The notes beneath the pieces are model-generated. The model saw nothing but the letters and a program-made list of their open reading frames with translations, searched no databases and was not told the DNA's origin. From assembly GCA_002415135.1 (NCBI GenBank), contig DIBY01000022.1:208113-272112 (forward strand): a stretch of DNA of 64,000 nucleotides. The letters run 5' to 3'. Source of the DNA: Flavobacteriales bacterium UBA5040. Lineage in GTDB: Bacteria; Bacteroidota; Bacteroidia; Flavobacteriales; Weeksellaceae. Position numbers and translations under genes: made by a program. This document shows positions 37,265 to 45,663 of the stretch, in pieces (within the stretch, counting starts at the first letter, position 1; the number at the start of each line of letters is the position of its first letter).

Positions 37265-38179
37265 ATGAAAAAACTAACCGTCTTTACCCCAACCTACAAC
37301 CGTGCGTACTGCCTCGGGGACTTATACCGAAGTCTCTGCTGCCAGTCCTCTACGGATTTTCTGTGGTTGGTCATTGACGACGGATCTACCGATAACACAA
37401 AATCTTTGATAGAGGAATGGAGAGAAGCAGGAACAATAGAAATAAAGTATATCTATAAAGAAAATGGCGGCATGCATACCGCTCACAATTTGGCTTATGA
37501 TAACATCGACACTCAACTTAATATTTGCATCGATTCTGATGATCAGATGACGAATGACGCCGTAGCATTAATCAATGCCTTTTGGGATAAAAATAAAGCA
37601 GACCAGTATGCCGGTATTTTAGGGCTGGATATTTACAAAGACGGTCGAATTGTTTCTACTAAGAAATTGCCTGAAAACATAGCAGCTGGGAAGTATTACA
37701 CACTGGCGGGAAAGTACGGACTTCAGGGTGACATCAAATTCGTTTACGTAACTGAAATCATTAAAAAGTATATGCCATATCCTGTTTTTGAAGGCGAGAT
37801 CTTTACCCCTTTGGGATATAAATATCTACTGGTAGATCATGATTATGATATGCTTTTCCTCAATGAACCCCTTTGTATTGTAGATTATCGCACAGATGGA
37901 AACAGTCATAATCTCATAAAACAGTATTTCCGGAATCCACAGGGTTTTTTGGAGGAAAGAAAAGTCAGAATGAGTAAATCTTATACTTTGGGAGAACGCT
38001 TCAAAAATACTGTTCATTTTGTAACAGGTCAGTTGATCCTAAAAAAGTATCAATTTTGGTCTGACAGCACGAATAAACCCTTAACTTTATTGGCAATGCC
38101 TGCGGGTTTATTATATTATTTTTATCTTCAATATAAATTAAAATATGACCGGACGAGAAAGTTTCAGAGAGTATCATAA
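37265..38179 (+). CDS. Family 2 glycosyltransferase
   Basis: This is a 304-residue GT-A protein with LTVFTPTYNRAYCLGDLYRS at the N-terminus, DD at 38-39 (VIDDGSTDNT), ENGGMHTAHN (about 66-75) and DSDD at 90-93. It belongs to the GT2 subgroup common next to hexapeptide acyltransferases in O-antigen loci. Its 3' end overlaps the following acyltransferase gene by 35 bp. Confidence 0.9.
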   Translation: MKKLTVFTPTYNRAYCLGDLYRSLCCQSSTDFLWLVIDDGSTDNTKSLIEEWREAGTIEIKYIYKENGGMHTAHNLAYDNIDTQLNICIDSDDQMTNDAVALINAFWDKNKADQYAGILGLDIYKDGRIVSTKKLPENIAAGKYYTLAGKYGLQGDIKFVYVTEIIKKYMPYPVFEGEIFTPLGYKYLLVDHDYDMLFLNEPLCIVDYRTDGNSHNLIKQYFRNPQGFLEERKVRMSKSYTLGERFKNTVHFVTGQLILKKYQFWSDSTNKPLTLLAMPAGLLYYFYLQYKLKYDRTRKFQRVS

Positions 38180-38711
38180 AGTGATCAGCTTCTTAGCGAT
38201 TCTATTTTCTGTCTTTGGTAAGGTTGGAAATGGTTTTCTATTGAATTTTTTTCGCAATACGAATGGCAGCATAGGCTTGTTGCTGCGGTATATCTTTCTG
38301 AAAAATACCGCGCAGGCAGTAGGAATAAATGTTTCAGTTCAACCCGGAGTTTATTTATTAAATACAGGTAAACTTCGAATTGGAGATAATGTAAGTATCC
38401 ATCCAATGTGTTATCTCGATGCAGAGGGCGGTATCGAAATTGCAAACGACGTTTCCATTGCACACGGTTCCAGTATCTTGTCAGCAAATCATTCCTGGGA
38501 TAACCCGGGTGTTTCCATTAAGTATAATAAAGTAAAATTCGCAAAAGTCACCATACGTAATGACGTTTGGATCGGATGTGGTGTGCGGATTTTAGCGGGT
38601 GTAGAGGTCGGAGGTAGAAGTGTAATAGCAGCGGGCTCAATTGTCAATAAAAATGTCGAATCGAATACTATTGTTGCGGGTGTTCCTGCGAAAATAGTCA
38701 AATCGATTTAA
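38145..38711 (+). CDS. Hexapeptide-repeat acyltransferase (LbH, probable sugar or serine O-acetyltransferase)
   Basis: The 188-residue product contains left-handed beta-helix repeats from about residue 65 (VSVQPGVYLLNTGKLRIGDN) and a catalytic-type histidine in SANHSW. The usual C-terminal end is VIAAGSIVNKNV...IVAGVPAKIV. Such enzymes O-acetylate sugars from acetyl-CoA in the cytoplasm. The start overlaps the GT2 gene by 35 bp, which is compatible with translational coupling. Substrate unknown. Confidence 0.85.
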   Translation: MTGRESFREYHKVISFLAILFSVFGKVGNGFLLNFFRNTNGSIGLLLRYIFLKNTAQAVGINVSVQPGVYLLNTGKLRIGDNVSIHPMCYLDAEGGIEIANDVSIAHGSSILSANHSWDNPGVSIKYNKVKFAKVTIRNDVWIGCGVRILAGVEVGGRSVIAAGSIVNKNVESNTIVAGVPAKIVKSI

Positions 38712-38802
38712 AAAATCGAGTACCGATATAGCATGAAATAATAACTTGCTTCAATGAAACAAGTTTCAGTATACAAAACACAAATAAAAAAATGATGAAG
38801 TC

Positions 38803-40002
38803 TTGAAAAAACTGATTCGCATTACGACAATTCCTCTTTCCCTGGATAAACTGCTGGGTGAACAGCTGACGTATGTCAATCAGTTTTATGAGGTAACTGC
38901 GGTGTCTGCGGATCGAAAAGAACTCGAAAGAATCGCTGCGAAATATGGAGTGAAGAATCATCATGTCGAAATGACGCGGACGATTTCTCCTTTCAAAGAT
39001 GTGGTTGCGGTTTGGCAGTTGTATCATTTCCTGCGAAAAGAGAAGCCAGCAATGATTCACAGTCATACTCCCAAAGCTGGTATTGTTGCCATGATGGCGG
39101 GTTGGTTGGCAGGGGTGCCGCACCGTCTTCATACCGTGGCGGGCTTACCACTTTTGGAAAGAGCAGGCTCCAAAAGGAAGCTTTTAAATCATATTGAAAA
39201 ACTCACCTATCGCCTGGCGACCAAAGTCTATCCCAATTCTTTTGAACTTCAGAAGATCATTGTTCAGGCCCGGTTCTGCGTTCCTGAAAAAATGAAGGTC
39301 ATCGGTCAGGGAAGCAGCAATGGCATTGATACCGACCATTTCAGTTTAACTCAAATTTCCACAATAAAGCAGGATGAACTCAGAACGCAATTAGGTCTTT
39401 CCAAAGACGATTTTGTATTCATCTTCGTCGGCCGCCTCGTCAAAGACAAGGGCATCACCGAATTGATCACCGCCTTCAAAAACTTGCAGTCCATCATTGC
39501 GAGGAAGAATGACGAAGCAGCCCCAAACACCAAACATCCCACAGCCTGCACCCCAAAACTACTGCTCGTCGGACCTCTCGAGCAGCACCTCGATCCACTG
39601 TGTTCCGAAACCTTACAGGAAATAGAAAACAACCCTGCCATCTTCTCCGTCGGCTTCCAGGAAGAGGTCCGTCCTTATTTTGCCCTTAGCAGTGCTTTGG
39701 TTTTCCCAAGCTACCGCGAAGGTTTCCCGAATGTCGTTCTTCAAAGTTTAGCCATGGAACTCCCTGCCATCGTCACCGATATTAATGGTTGCAACGAAAT
39801 AATTACCCATCAGCAGAACGGGCTCATTGTTCCGGTAAAAGATACGAAGGCTTTGGAGCAGGCGATGGAGGAACTTATCATCAATTCTGCCCTATACCAT
39901 CGTTTGAAAAATACCGCCCGGGAAAGTATTGCTCCTTATGAGCAACAGAAAGTATGGAATGCTTTGTTAGAGGAATATGAGTTGGTAGCTGGGCTGAAAT
40001 AA
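38803..40002 (+). CDS. Family 4 glycosyltransferase with an in-frame repeat insertion
   Basis: This is a 399-residue GT-B protein with KKLIRITTIPLSLDKLLGEQ at the N-terminus, HSHTPKAGIVAMMAGWL and FIFVGRLVKDKGITELI. Compared with the paralogue at 36091 it carries about 18 extra residues (RKNDEAAPNTKHPTACT) before LLLVGPLEQHLDPL, encoded by a dispersed repeat (39491-39523). The second E of the E-x7-E motif is Q here (EGFPNVVLQ). The start is TTG at 38803. A four-codon ORF, ATGATGAAGTCTTGA (38792-38806), overlaps it. It may be a leader, or a sign that the true ATG was lost by an indel. Confidence 0.85.
   Translation: MKKLIRITTIPLSLDKLLGEQLTYVNQFYEVTAVSADRKELERIAAKYGVKNHHVEMTRTISPFKDVVAVWQLYHFLRKEKPAMIHSHTPKAGIVAMMAGWLAGVPHRLHTVAGLPLLERAGSKRKLLNHIEKLTYRLATKVYPNSFELQKIIVQARFCVPEKMKVIGQGSSNGIDTDHFSLTQISTIKQDELRTQLGLSKDDFVFIFVGRLVKDKGITELITAFKNLQSIIARKNDEAAPNTKHPTACTPKLLLVGPLEQHLDPLCSETLQEIENNPAIFSVGFQEEVRPYFALSSALVFPSYREGFPNVVLQSLAMELPAIVTDINGCNEIITHQQNGLIVPVKDTKALEQAMEELIINSALYHRLKNTARESIAPYEQQKVWNALLEEYELVAGLK
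39491..39523 (-). repeat. Dispersed repeat inserted in frame inside a glycosyltransferase gene
   Basis: The stretch CATTGCGAGGAAGAATGACG followed by AAGCAGCC is the reverse complement of the intergenic repeat GCTTCGTCG...CTCGCAATGACG, found at 4071-4103 and, degenerate, at 44879-44915. Here it is read as coding sequence without breaking the frame. Confidence 0.7.
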
Positions 40003-40179
40003 GGAGGTGTTTGGTGAAGTAAATGATTTTTTGCCTACACCTCAGATATTGGGTGTCTTTTACCTTTTGTTCCCTCTTGCATGTTTTTTTGTACACAATT
40101 CCTCTTTTATTGGAATTGGAGAACCTTTTCAATGTTGTTCTTCACGCAAATAGCCCCGAACTCAGCCTTTCTTTTGTTT

Positions 40180-41210
40180 TAAATCGAAAGTTTATAAAAC
40201 AAAACAAATTCACTCCCTTTTTTATGCTGAGCGAAGCCGAAGTAAGGGTTGGGGAAAAGAAACTTTCTGGTGGACAGCTCTCTGTTATCATTCCGCAGGA
40301 ATCTCAACAGTTGAAAGGAGCTTAATGCAAGAGATTCTTCCAGCATGACAAGCGTCGATTTTTTTTACATTCTTTTTTTGTACCACGGCATTTTATAACC
40401 CTCTATTGTCATTCCGTAGGAATCTCAACAGTTGATGGAAGGATGGGCGATAATAGCTAAGAAAGCTTCCTCCCTTTTTTATGCTGAGCTTGTCGAAGTA
40501 AGGGTTGGGGCAGAGAAGCTTTCCAGTGGAAAAATCATCCAATTTCCACTAAGGTAACAAGCATATAGGTCGAGTAGAGCAGATGTTTTTTGTACCACGG
40601 CATTGTATAACCCCCTGTTGTCATTCCGTAGGAATCTCAACAGTTGATGGAAGGATGGGCGATAATAGCTAAAAAAGCTTCCTCCCTTTAGGGTTGGGGA
40701 AAAGAAACTTTCTGGTGGATAGCTCGACAAGCGTCGGTGTTTTTTACATTTTTTTTTGTACCACGGCATTTTATAACCCTCTATTGTCATTCCGTAGGAA
40801 TCTCAACAGTTGATGGAAAGATGGGCGATAATAGCTAAGAAAGCTTCCTCTCTTTAGGGTTGGGGCAGAGAAGCTTTCCAGTGGATAAATCATCCAATTT
40901 CCACTAAGGTAACAAGCATATAGGTCGAGTAGAGCAGATGTTTTTTGTACCACGGCATTGTATAACCCCCTTTTGTCATTCCGTAGGAATCTCAACAGTT
41001 GATGGAAGGATGGGCGATAATAGCTAAGAAAGCTTCCTCCCTTTTTTATGCTGAGCTTGTCGAAGTAAGGGTTGGGGCAGAGAAGCTTGCTGGTGGATAG
41101 TTCTCTTTTGTCATTCCGTAGGAATCTCAACAGTTGAAGAAAGGGTAATGCAAGAGATTCTTCCAGAATGACAAGGTTAGGTGTTTTTTGACATTCCTTT
41201 TTTTATACCA
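40180..41210 (+). repeat. Cluster of hairpin repeats after the polysaccharide locus
   Basis: The motif GTCATTCCGTAGGAATCTC, or a close variant, recurs at about 40290, 40408, 40619, 40787, 40975 and 41109. Complete copies (for example 41108-41174) end with GAGATTCTTCCAGAATGACA, forming a long imperfect hairpin. In the others the right half is replaced by a GAAAGCTTC...GAAGCTTTC stem-loop around CTCCCTTTAGGGTTGGGG (about 40462-40528, 40674-40712, 40842-40880, 41026-41092). Some loops carry a nested TGAGCTTGTCGAAG insert. No gene is seen in 40003-41451. A short open frame at 40023-40325 is repeat-encoded. Confidence 0.85.
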
Positions 41211-41328
41211 TGGTCTTTTCTAGGTCTCTTTTTCTTTTTGCGCCCTTGCTAAATGAAATGCCCCTGTCTGCCGACAGGCAGGTTTGCGATCGTAATTTTG
41301 TGCAGGATAATATTAAGTATTCTTTGCG

Positions 41329-41346
41329 CCCCGATAGCTATCGGGG
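41329..41346. repeat. Perfect 18-bp palindrome
   Basis: CCCCGATAGCTATCGGGG is a perfect inverted repeat without a loop. A second small palindrome, CTGTCTGCCGACAGGCAG, lies at about 41265-41282. Both are short spacer palindromes of the kind common in this phylum. Confidence 0.7.
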
Positions 41347-41410
41347 TTTCGTTAAAAGAATTCTTCCATATTGAAAAGACCTGCTGTGCTATTTATAATC
41401 CGTCACCACT

Positions 41411-41437
41411 AAAAAAAAGGCCCCCTAACAGGAGGCC
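41411..41437 (-). terminator. Intrinsic terminator of the DUF5675 operon
   Basis: On the minus strand GGCCTCC and GGGGGCC pair around TGTTA (one T-G pair) and are followed by eight T residues. The hairpin lies 15 bp after the stop of the last gene in the minus-strand operon. Confidence 0.85.
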
Positions 41438-41451
41438 CTTCTTGGTGCTCA

Positions 41452-41640
41452 TTACTTCAGTCGTTTTCTGAGGTAATCGAGCAGGTATTTCAGTCCAAGC
41501 GTGAAGAGGTAACTTGCGATACCGCCGATGCCGGCGAGGATCACTGTTTTGATGATCTCTTCACTGCGGAGCTGTACGAGGACGATGAGGAGCATTCCAA
41601 AAGTGGCACTGTTGCGGTGAGCCGCATCAAACGGGATCAT
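41452..41640 (-). CDS. Small holin-like membrane protein
   Basis: The 62-residue product has a central hydrophobic helix (about 29-52) and a strongly basic tail (KYLLDYLRKRLK). This is the general build of holins and small inner-membrane adaptors, but no family is recognised. Its start overlaps the preceding 72-residue gene by 4 bp. It is the last gene of a four-gene minus-strand operon ending at a strong terminator. A role in membrane passage of the operon's products is only inferred. Confidence 0.6.
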   Translation of the reverse strand: MIPFDAAHRNSATFGMLLIVLVQLRSEEIIKTVILAGIGGIASYLFTLGLKYLLDYLRKRLK

Positions 41641-41855
41641 GGCTGCTCCTCTTTTTCAATAGCAGCCTGGCTCACTGCACTGGCGATACCACCAGCCAGA
41701 GCACTATACCCCGCCATGGTGATCAGAATTGCCGGCAGCGGAATCACCGCCGTGGTAATGACCGCGCTGATGGTCGTCAGCACCAACCCGTAATTTCTGA
41801 TCTTGCGAAAGAACCGGGGCGTCGGTGCCTGTAATCGCTGAATGATCTTTTTCAT
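41637..41855 (-). CDS. Small membrane protein, holin-like
   Basis: The 72-residue product has a basic N-terminus (IIQRLQAPTPRFFRKIRNYG) and two hydrophobic stretches (about 23-40 and 44-58) separated by a short turn. It ends with an acidic tail (EKEEQP). It overlaps the genes on both sides by 4 bp. The two-helix hairpin form is typical of phage holins, although no holin family motif can be named. Confidence 0.6.
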   Translation of the reverse strand: MKKIIQRLQAPTPRFFRKIRNYGLVLTTISAVITTAVIPLPAILITMAGYSALAGGIASAVSQAAIEKEEQP

Positions 41856-42256
41856 AATGATGATGATTTAATGGTTAAATGGATGGTATGCCCCTTATCC
41901 AGTAATGGATAAAGGCGGTCTTGCAGTCGTTCCAAAGCAATTCTCGACGAACTGCCTTTTCCTTCTCCGGTATGCCGGAGCACTGGTGCAATGCACCCTT
42001 TCAATTCTCGCGCGGCATCATTGGCGGGATGCATCAGGATCGCCGAACGACCGGGTACCCCCACCAATTCAAAATGCCAGTGGAATCGTGGACTGTACCG
42101 CTTGCGCAAAACATAGGTTCCTTCCGGAATACAGGAGATGCGGCGTGCATTGTCCCGCCAGGGGAGTTCAATGGTTTTGCAGAGTTCGGTACCATCGCAC
42201 CACAGGACTCCGTTGACGCCATTCGGGTGATACGTTCTAATCAGCAGCAGTTCCAT
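41852..42256 (-). CDS. DUF5675-like protein
   Basis: The 134-residue product matches the DUF5675 pattern as I know it. It has an early IRTYHPNGVNGVLWCDG block, then CKTIELPW, RISCIPEGTYVLRKRYSPRF and the segment ILMHPANDAARELKGCIAP. The H..N......GCI arrangement resembles the HGC active site of L,D-transpeptidases, which suggests a cell-wall role, but that is inference. Proteins of this family occur in Bacteroidota prophage-like loci. Here it is flanked by two holin-like proteins (4-bp overlap) and a 252-residue conserved protein (2 bp gap). The gene is GC-richer than its surroundings. Confidence 0.75.
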   Translation of the reverse strand: MELLLIRTYHPNGVNGVLWCDGTELCKTIELPWRDNARRISCIPEGTYVLRKRYSPRFHWHFELVGVPGRSAILMHPANDAARELKGCIAPVLRHTGEGKGSSSRIALERLQDRLYPLLDKGHTIHLTIKSSSL

Positions 42257-42258
42257 GA

Positions 42259-43017
42259 CTACGGCGTTCCGGAAACCTGCACCAGCTGCAGTGCATTGTA
42301 CGACCCATTTTTCAACTCGTAAAAAGTCCCGTTGACTTCCTGATAAAAGTTGATCCCGAATAACAGAAAGAGCGGATTCGTCGAGGCTGGTGGCAACGTA
42401 TTGTGCAATGCGATCGGTGCGGTCATCACCGCGTCGATCGGCAAAATGCCACTTTCTGTGCGGTCTGACGTATACGTTTCCGCTTCGAAATTAACATCGG
42501 TCCCCGCAGAAACCAACTTGTAGTGCGTACTACCAGCCGGCGCGATGACGCTGTCGGTAGGCGTAAAGGGTGCGATGTCGATATTCGCGGTTCCGAGTAC
42601 CCGGTCCAAGCTGCTTACGAACGGCGCTCCAAAACTGGTGTTCAGCTTTCCGTGGATATTGAAATCGAATCCTTGCAACAATTCTGCTTCGCCGTCGATG
42701 ACATTTCTCTGCCCTCTTGGATTGATCGCGTCGAGCTGAATAACTTTCACCATCTCTTTGGTCAGGCGGCTCACCATCAGTCGGTCGCCAGCAGTACGCA
42801 ACAGCGCCTGTACTGAGTTGCGCAATACCTTGCCGGCTTTTCCGGCTCTTCCGAACTCCGCCATATTTTCTCGGGTCCGTTGAAAAGCGGGGTCGGTTCT
42901 CATTCTTTCAGCACTGATGCCGCCCTTTTCACGGGCCATGTAGCCATCTGCCGTACGATAGAAGGTGATGTCACCCATCGTACCTTTCAATTTGATAAGT
43001 CCTTTTTGTCTTGCCAT
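42259..43017 (-). CDS. Conserved Bacteroidota protein of unknown function (DUF5675-operon lead gene)
   Basis: The 252-residue product begins MARQKGLIKLKGTMGDITFY followed by RTADGYMAREKGG, a pattern I recognise from many Flavobacteriia genomes but cannot tie to a function. There is no signal peptide. A basic, helical N-terminal half (to about residue 110) is followed by a more beta-rich part. As first gene of the DUF5675 operon it may be a structural or exported component of that cassette. The region upstream has three GCCGAAA(A/G) repeats (43147, 43166, 43203). Confidence 0.7.
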   Translation of the reverse strand: MARQKGLIKLKGTMGDITFYRTADGYMAREKGGISAERMRTDPAFQRTRENMAEFGRAGKAGKVLRNSVQALLRTAGDRLMVSRLTKEMVKVIQLDAINPRGQRNVIDGEAELLQGFDFNIHGKLNTSFGAPFVSSLDRVLGTANIDIAPFTPTDSVIAPAGSTHYKLVSAGTDVNFEAETYTSDRTESGILPIDAVMTAPIALHNTLPPASTNPLFLLFGINFYQEVNGTFYELKNGSYNALQLVQVSGTP

Positions 43018-44921
43018 TTTGTTTGTTTTTTAAAATTGAAGAATCAACTGTTGAGGTACAGCTGTTAAAACCTGTTGTGATCACGGGACAAAATTTGGCA
43101 ATAATTTTAGATAAAGCAAGTGGTGGTGCCGGTTACGGGAGTTTCCGCCGAAAGAATAGTTTTTTGCCGAAAGCAATGGTTTCTACCGGTTCTGCCGCTA
43201 TTGCCGAAAATTGAAATCGTACACCGTTATCCAGATTTATTAAATAATAGGTTCTATTATTTCAGGACAGGTCACACTAAAAATTTTAAAAAAGATCCCT
43301 TTAGGATGCTTCATGGTTCCCCCTAGGATACTCCATGGATAGTTCATGGGTAGTTCATGAGAATCATTATTCAATATTCATTAAAAGCGACACATTTTTC
43401 TCAAAATAATTTGCAGAATATAGAATCAAAAATCAGTAGAACATTCTTCTATTTTACTTTTTATCTTGAAATCAAACAAAAAAAGAATTTGTTTTAAATC
43501 GAAACTTCGTTAAAAAATCAAATTCACTCCCTTTAGGGTTGGGGAAAAGGAATTTGATTTTTGTATCCTAATGCTGTATTTAGGTGATTGAGCGGAGCCG
43601 AAATCACCACAAGTATACGGTCATTGCGAAGCGGCATCCTTAACGAACAGTAAGAAAATACTCTTTAAGCCGCTGAAGCAATCTCTGTGAAAATCTGTGA
43701 AATCCGTGCGCATAATGGTAGAAATATTGGTGCGATCGTATTAATAATAACCGTCCATTTCAAAATATATTTTTGCAACGTTTTAATCCGATAACGAAAA
43801 AATGATCCCGCCCTTTCAGGGCTTAATTGCAAACGATTGATAATTAATTCCTAGGGCTTCGCCCTAGGCTATTTGATGTCGCTACTTCGTAGCTGGTCGG
43901 CATCAATTAAGAGATCGGCTTCTCAAACTTTGGAAATTAGTTTATTTGGTGACAAAAGCCCATTTCTTGTAAAGGAGGTTGGTGATTGAGCGGAGCCGAA
44001 ATCACTGCAAATAAAAAATAAATAATTTATAATACTCTTTTGTCATTCCGTAGGAATCTCACAATAGAACGGAGGGTAATGCAAGAGATTCTTCCAGAAT
44101 GACAAGGGTGGGTGTTTTTTGATATTCTTTTTTTAGTTCATGACACTTTATAATCCTCTATTGTCATTCCGTAGGAATCTGAATAGTTGAAGGGTAGGTT
44201 AATGCAAGAGATCCTTCCAGAATGACAAGGTTTGGTGTTTTTTGACATTCTTTTTTTAGTTCATGACACTTTATAATCCTCTATTGTCATTCCTTAGGAA
44301 TCTCAACAGTTGATGGAAGGATGGCCGATAATAGCGAAGAAAGCTTCCTCCCTTTAGGGTTGGGGCAGAGAAGCTTTGCGGTGAAAAAAAATCCAACTCT
44401 ACTAACGCAACCAGCTTCTAGGTCAGGTAGAGATGATGTTTTTTCTACCACGGCATTTGATAACCCCCTGTTGTCATTCCGTAGGAATCTCAACAGTTGA
44501 TGGGAGGATCGTCGACATCTGCGAAGAAAGCTTCCTCCCTTTTTTATGCTGAGCTTGTCGAAGTAAGGGTTGGGGCAGAGAAGCTTTCCGGTGAAAAAAA
44601 ATCCAACTCTACTAACGCAACCAGCTTCTAGGTCAGGTAGAGCTGATGGTTTTTATACCATGACATTTTATAACCCCCTATTGTCATTCCGTAGGAATCT
44701 GAATAGTTGAAGGAAGGGCAATACAAAAGATTCTTCCAGAATGACAAGGGTGGGTGTTTTTTGCCACCCTTTTTTCAGTTCATGACACTTTATAACCCCC
44801 TGTTGTCATTCCGTAGGAATCTCACACTCGAACGGATGTTATTTCAATGCGAATTAACGTTAAGAATTCGAAAAGATTGCTTCGTCGTTCTTTCCTCACT
44901 TCTCGAAATGACGGGTTAGTT
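43018..44921 (+). repeat. Repeat-filled spacer (several hairpin families)
   Basis: No gene is seen. The stretch holds a CAAATTC/GAATTTG stem-loop around CTCCCTTTAGGGTTGGGG (43516-43562). It also holds GGTGATT-GAGCGGAGCCGA-AATCACC (43583-43608) and a near copy at 43981-44006. A CGCCCTTTCAGGGC...AGGGCTTCGCCCT...CTACTTCGTAG group lies at 43812-43895. Full GTCATTCCGTAGGAATCTC hairpins lie near 44040, 44163 and 44683. Hybrid copies containing the GAAAGCTTC stem-loop lie near 44286 and 44473. A direct near-repeat of about 190 bp (44285-44475 and 44473-44690) is evident. Confidence 0.85.
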
Positions 44922-45125
44922 TTAATCGGTGATAAATGCTTGCACGGAATGCAGGGGAATACCTAAGTAAGTGCTAAGTTCTTCGATGGTCACAACCTGG
45001 TGGTCTTCCTTATTCAATGATTTTCTGATCTTATGAATCAAGTCACGGCTGTAGCGTTCACTTTTGCCGGTGATGCGCTGAATGTCTTTGGGATAGATAC
45101 AAAGCCGTGTGATTCTGGGTTTCAT
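44922..45125 (-). CDS. Small DNA-binding-like protein
   Basis: The 67-residue product (ATG at 45125) is basic, with IYPKDIQRITGKSERYSRDL and TIEELSTYLGIPLHSVQAFI. The second block resembles a helix-turn-helix. An upstream in-frame ATG would add 13 residues, but the conserved-looking part starts at MKPRITRLCIYP. It may be a small excisionase-like or regulatory protein; no named family is recognised. A repeat-derived spacer lies on one side and an XRE regulator gene on the other. Confidence 0.6.
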   Translation of the reverse strand: MKPRITRLCIYPKDIQRITGKSERYSRDLIHKIRKSLNKEDHQVVTIEELSTYLGIPLHSVQAFITD

Positions 45126-45219
45126 CGTTCTGTTGTTCTTTGCTTTACAAAGTTTATAAAACAAAACGAATTTCTTACGGTAGGTCTTCGGTAGTACCGT
45201 AATTTTATTTTAGAATATA

Positions 45220-45468
45220 CTATTCACTCTTATATTTCATGATATCAAAATCAAAATAGAATAATTCTTTTGGATGGACTCTTAACGCAATTGCAAATTT
45301 TCCCAAGGTCTTTATCGTTAAATTTCTTTTTCCTGCTTCATATTTACTGACCTCAGCTGCATCTATTCCACTAAGAAACTCAATATCTTGTTGGGTTTGT
45401 TTATTTTTCAGTCTTAATTCAGAGATTCTTTTCCCTATAATAATTTGCAAATCGTCAGTTATATTCAT
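45220..45468 (-). CDS. XRE-family helix-turn-helix regulator
   Basis: The 82-residue product (start chosen at MNITDDLQIIIG) consists of one HTH_3 domain: LQIIIGKRISELRLKNKQTQ, then QDIEFLSGIDAAEVSKYEAG, then KRNLTIKTLGKFAIALRV. An upstream ATG would add ten residues. Such proteins act as small dimeric repressors. A palindrome, TTACATT-CGAA-AATGTAA (45566-45583), lies about 100 bp upstream and could be an operator, which is only an inference. Confidence 0.85.
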   Translation of the reverse strand: MNITDDLQIIIGKRISELRLKNKQTQQDIEFLSGIDAAEVSKYEAGKRNLTIKTLGKFAIALRVHPKELFYFDFDIMKYKSE

Positions 45469-45663
45469 TTTCTTACTATGATTTATAGCAAATTGCACTA
45501 ATTACGTAAAAATGTTATTGGGATATATGCCAGTATTGAAAAATATTATTATATTTGTCTCAACGTTACATTCGAAAATGTAATTTTGCGATACTTCAAA
45601 AAAATATAGAAGCTATTGCTTAGAATCTTGTAATAGAAAACTGGTAATTTTTAAAGCAACAAG

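Noticed and set aside
40023..40325. 100-codon plus-strand open frame after the last glycosyltransferase
   Set aside because: It runs across two repeat elements and has no family resemblance.
41905..42322. Plus-strand open frames of 103 and 133 codons
   Set aside because: They are antisense to the DUF5675-like and 252-residue genes, whose minus-strand frames show clear family motifs.
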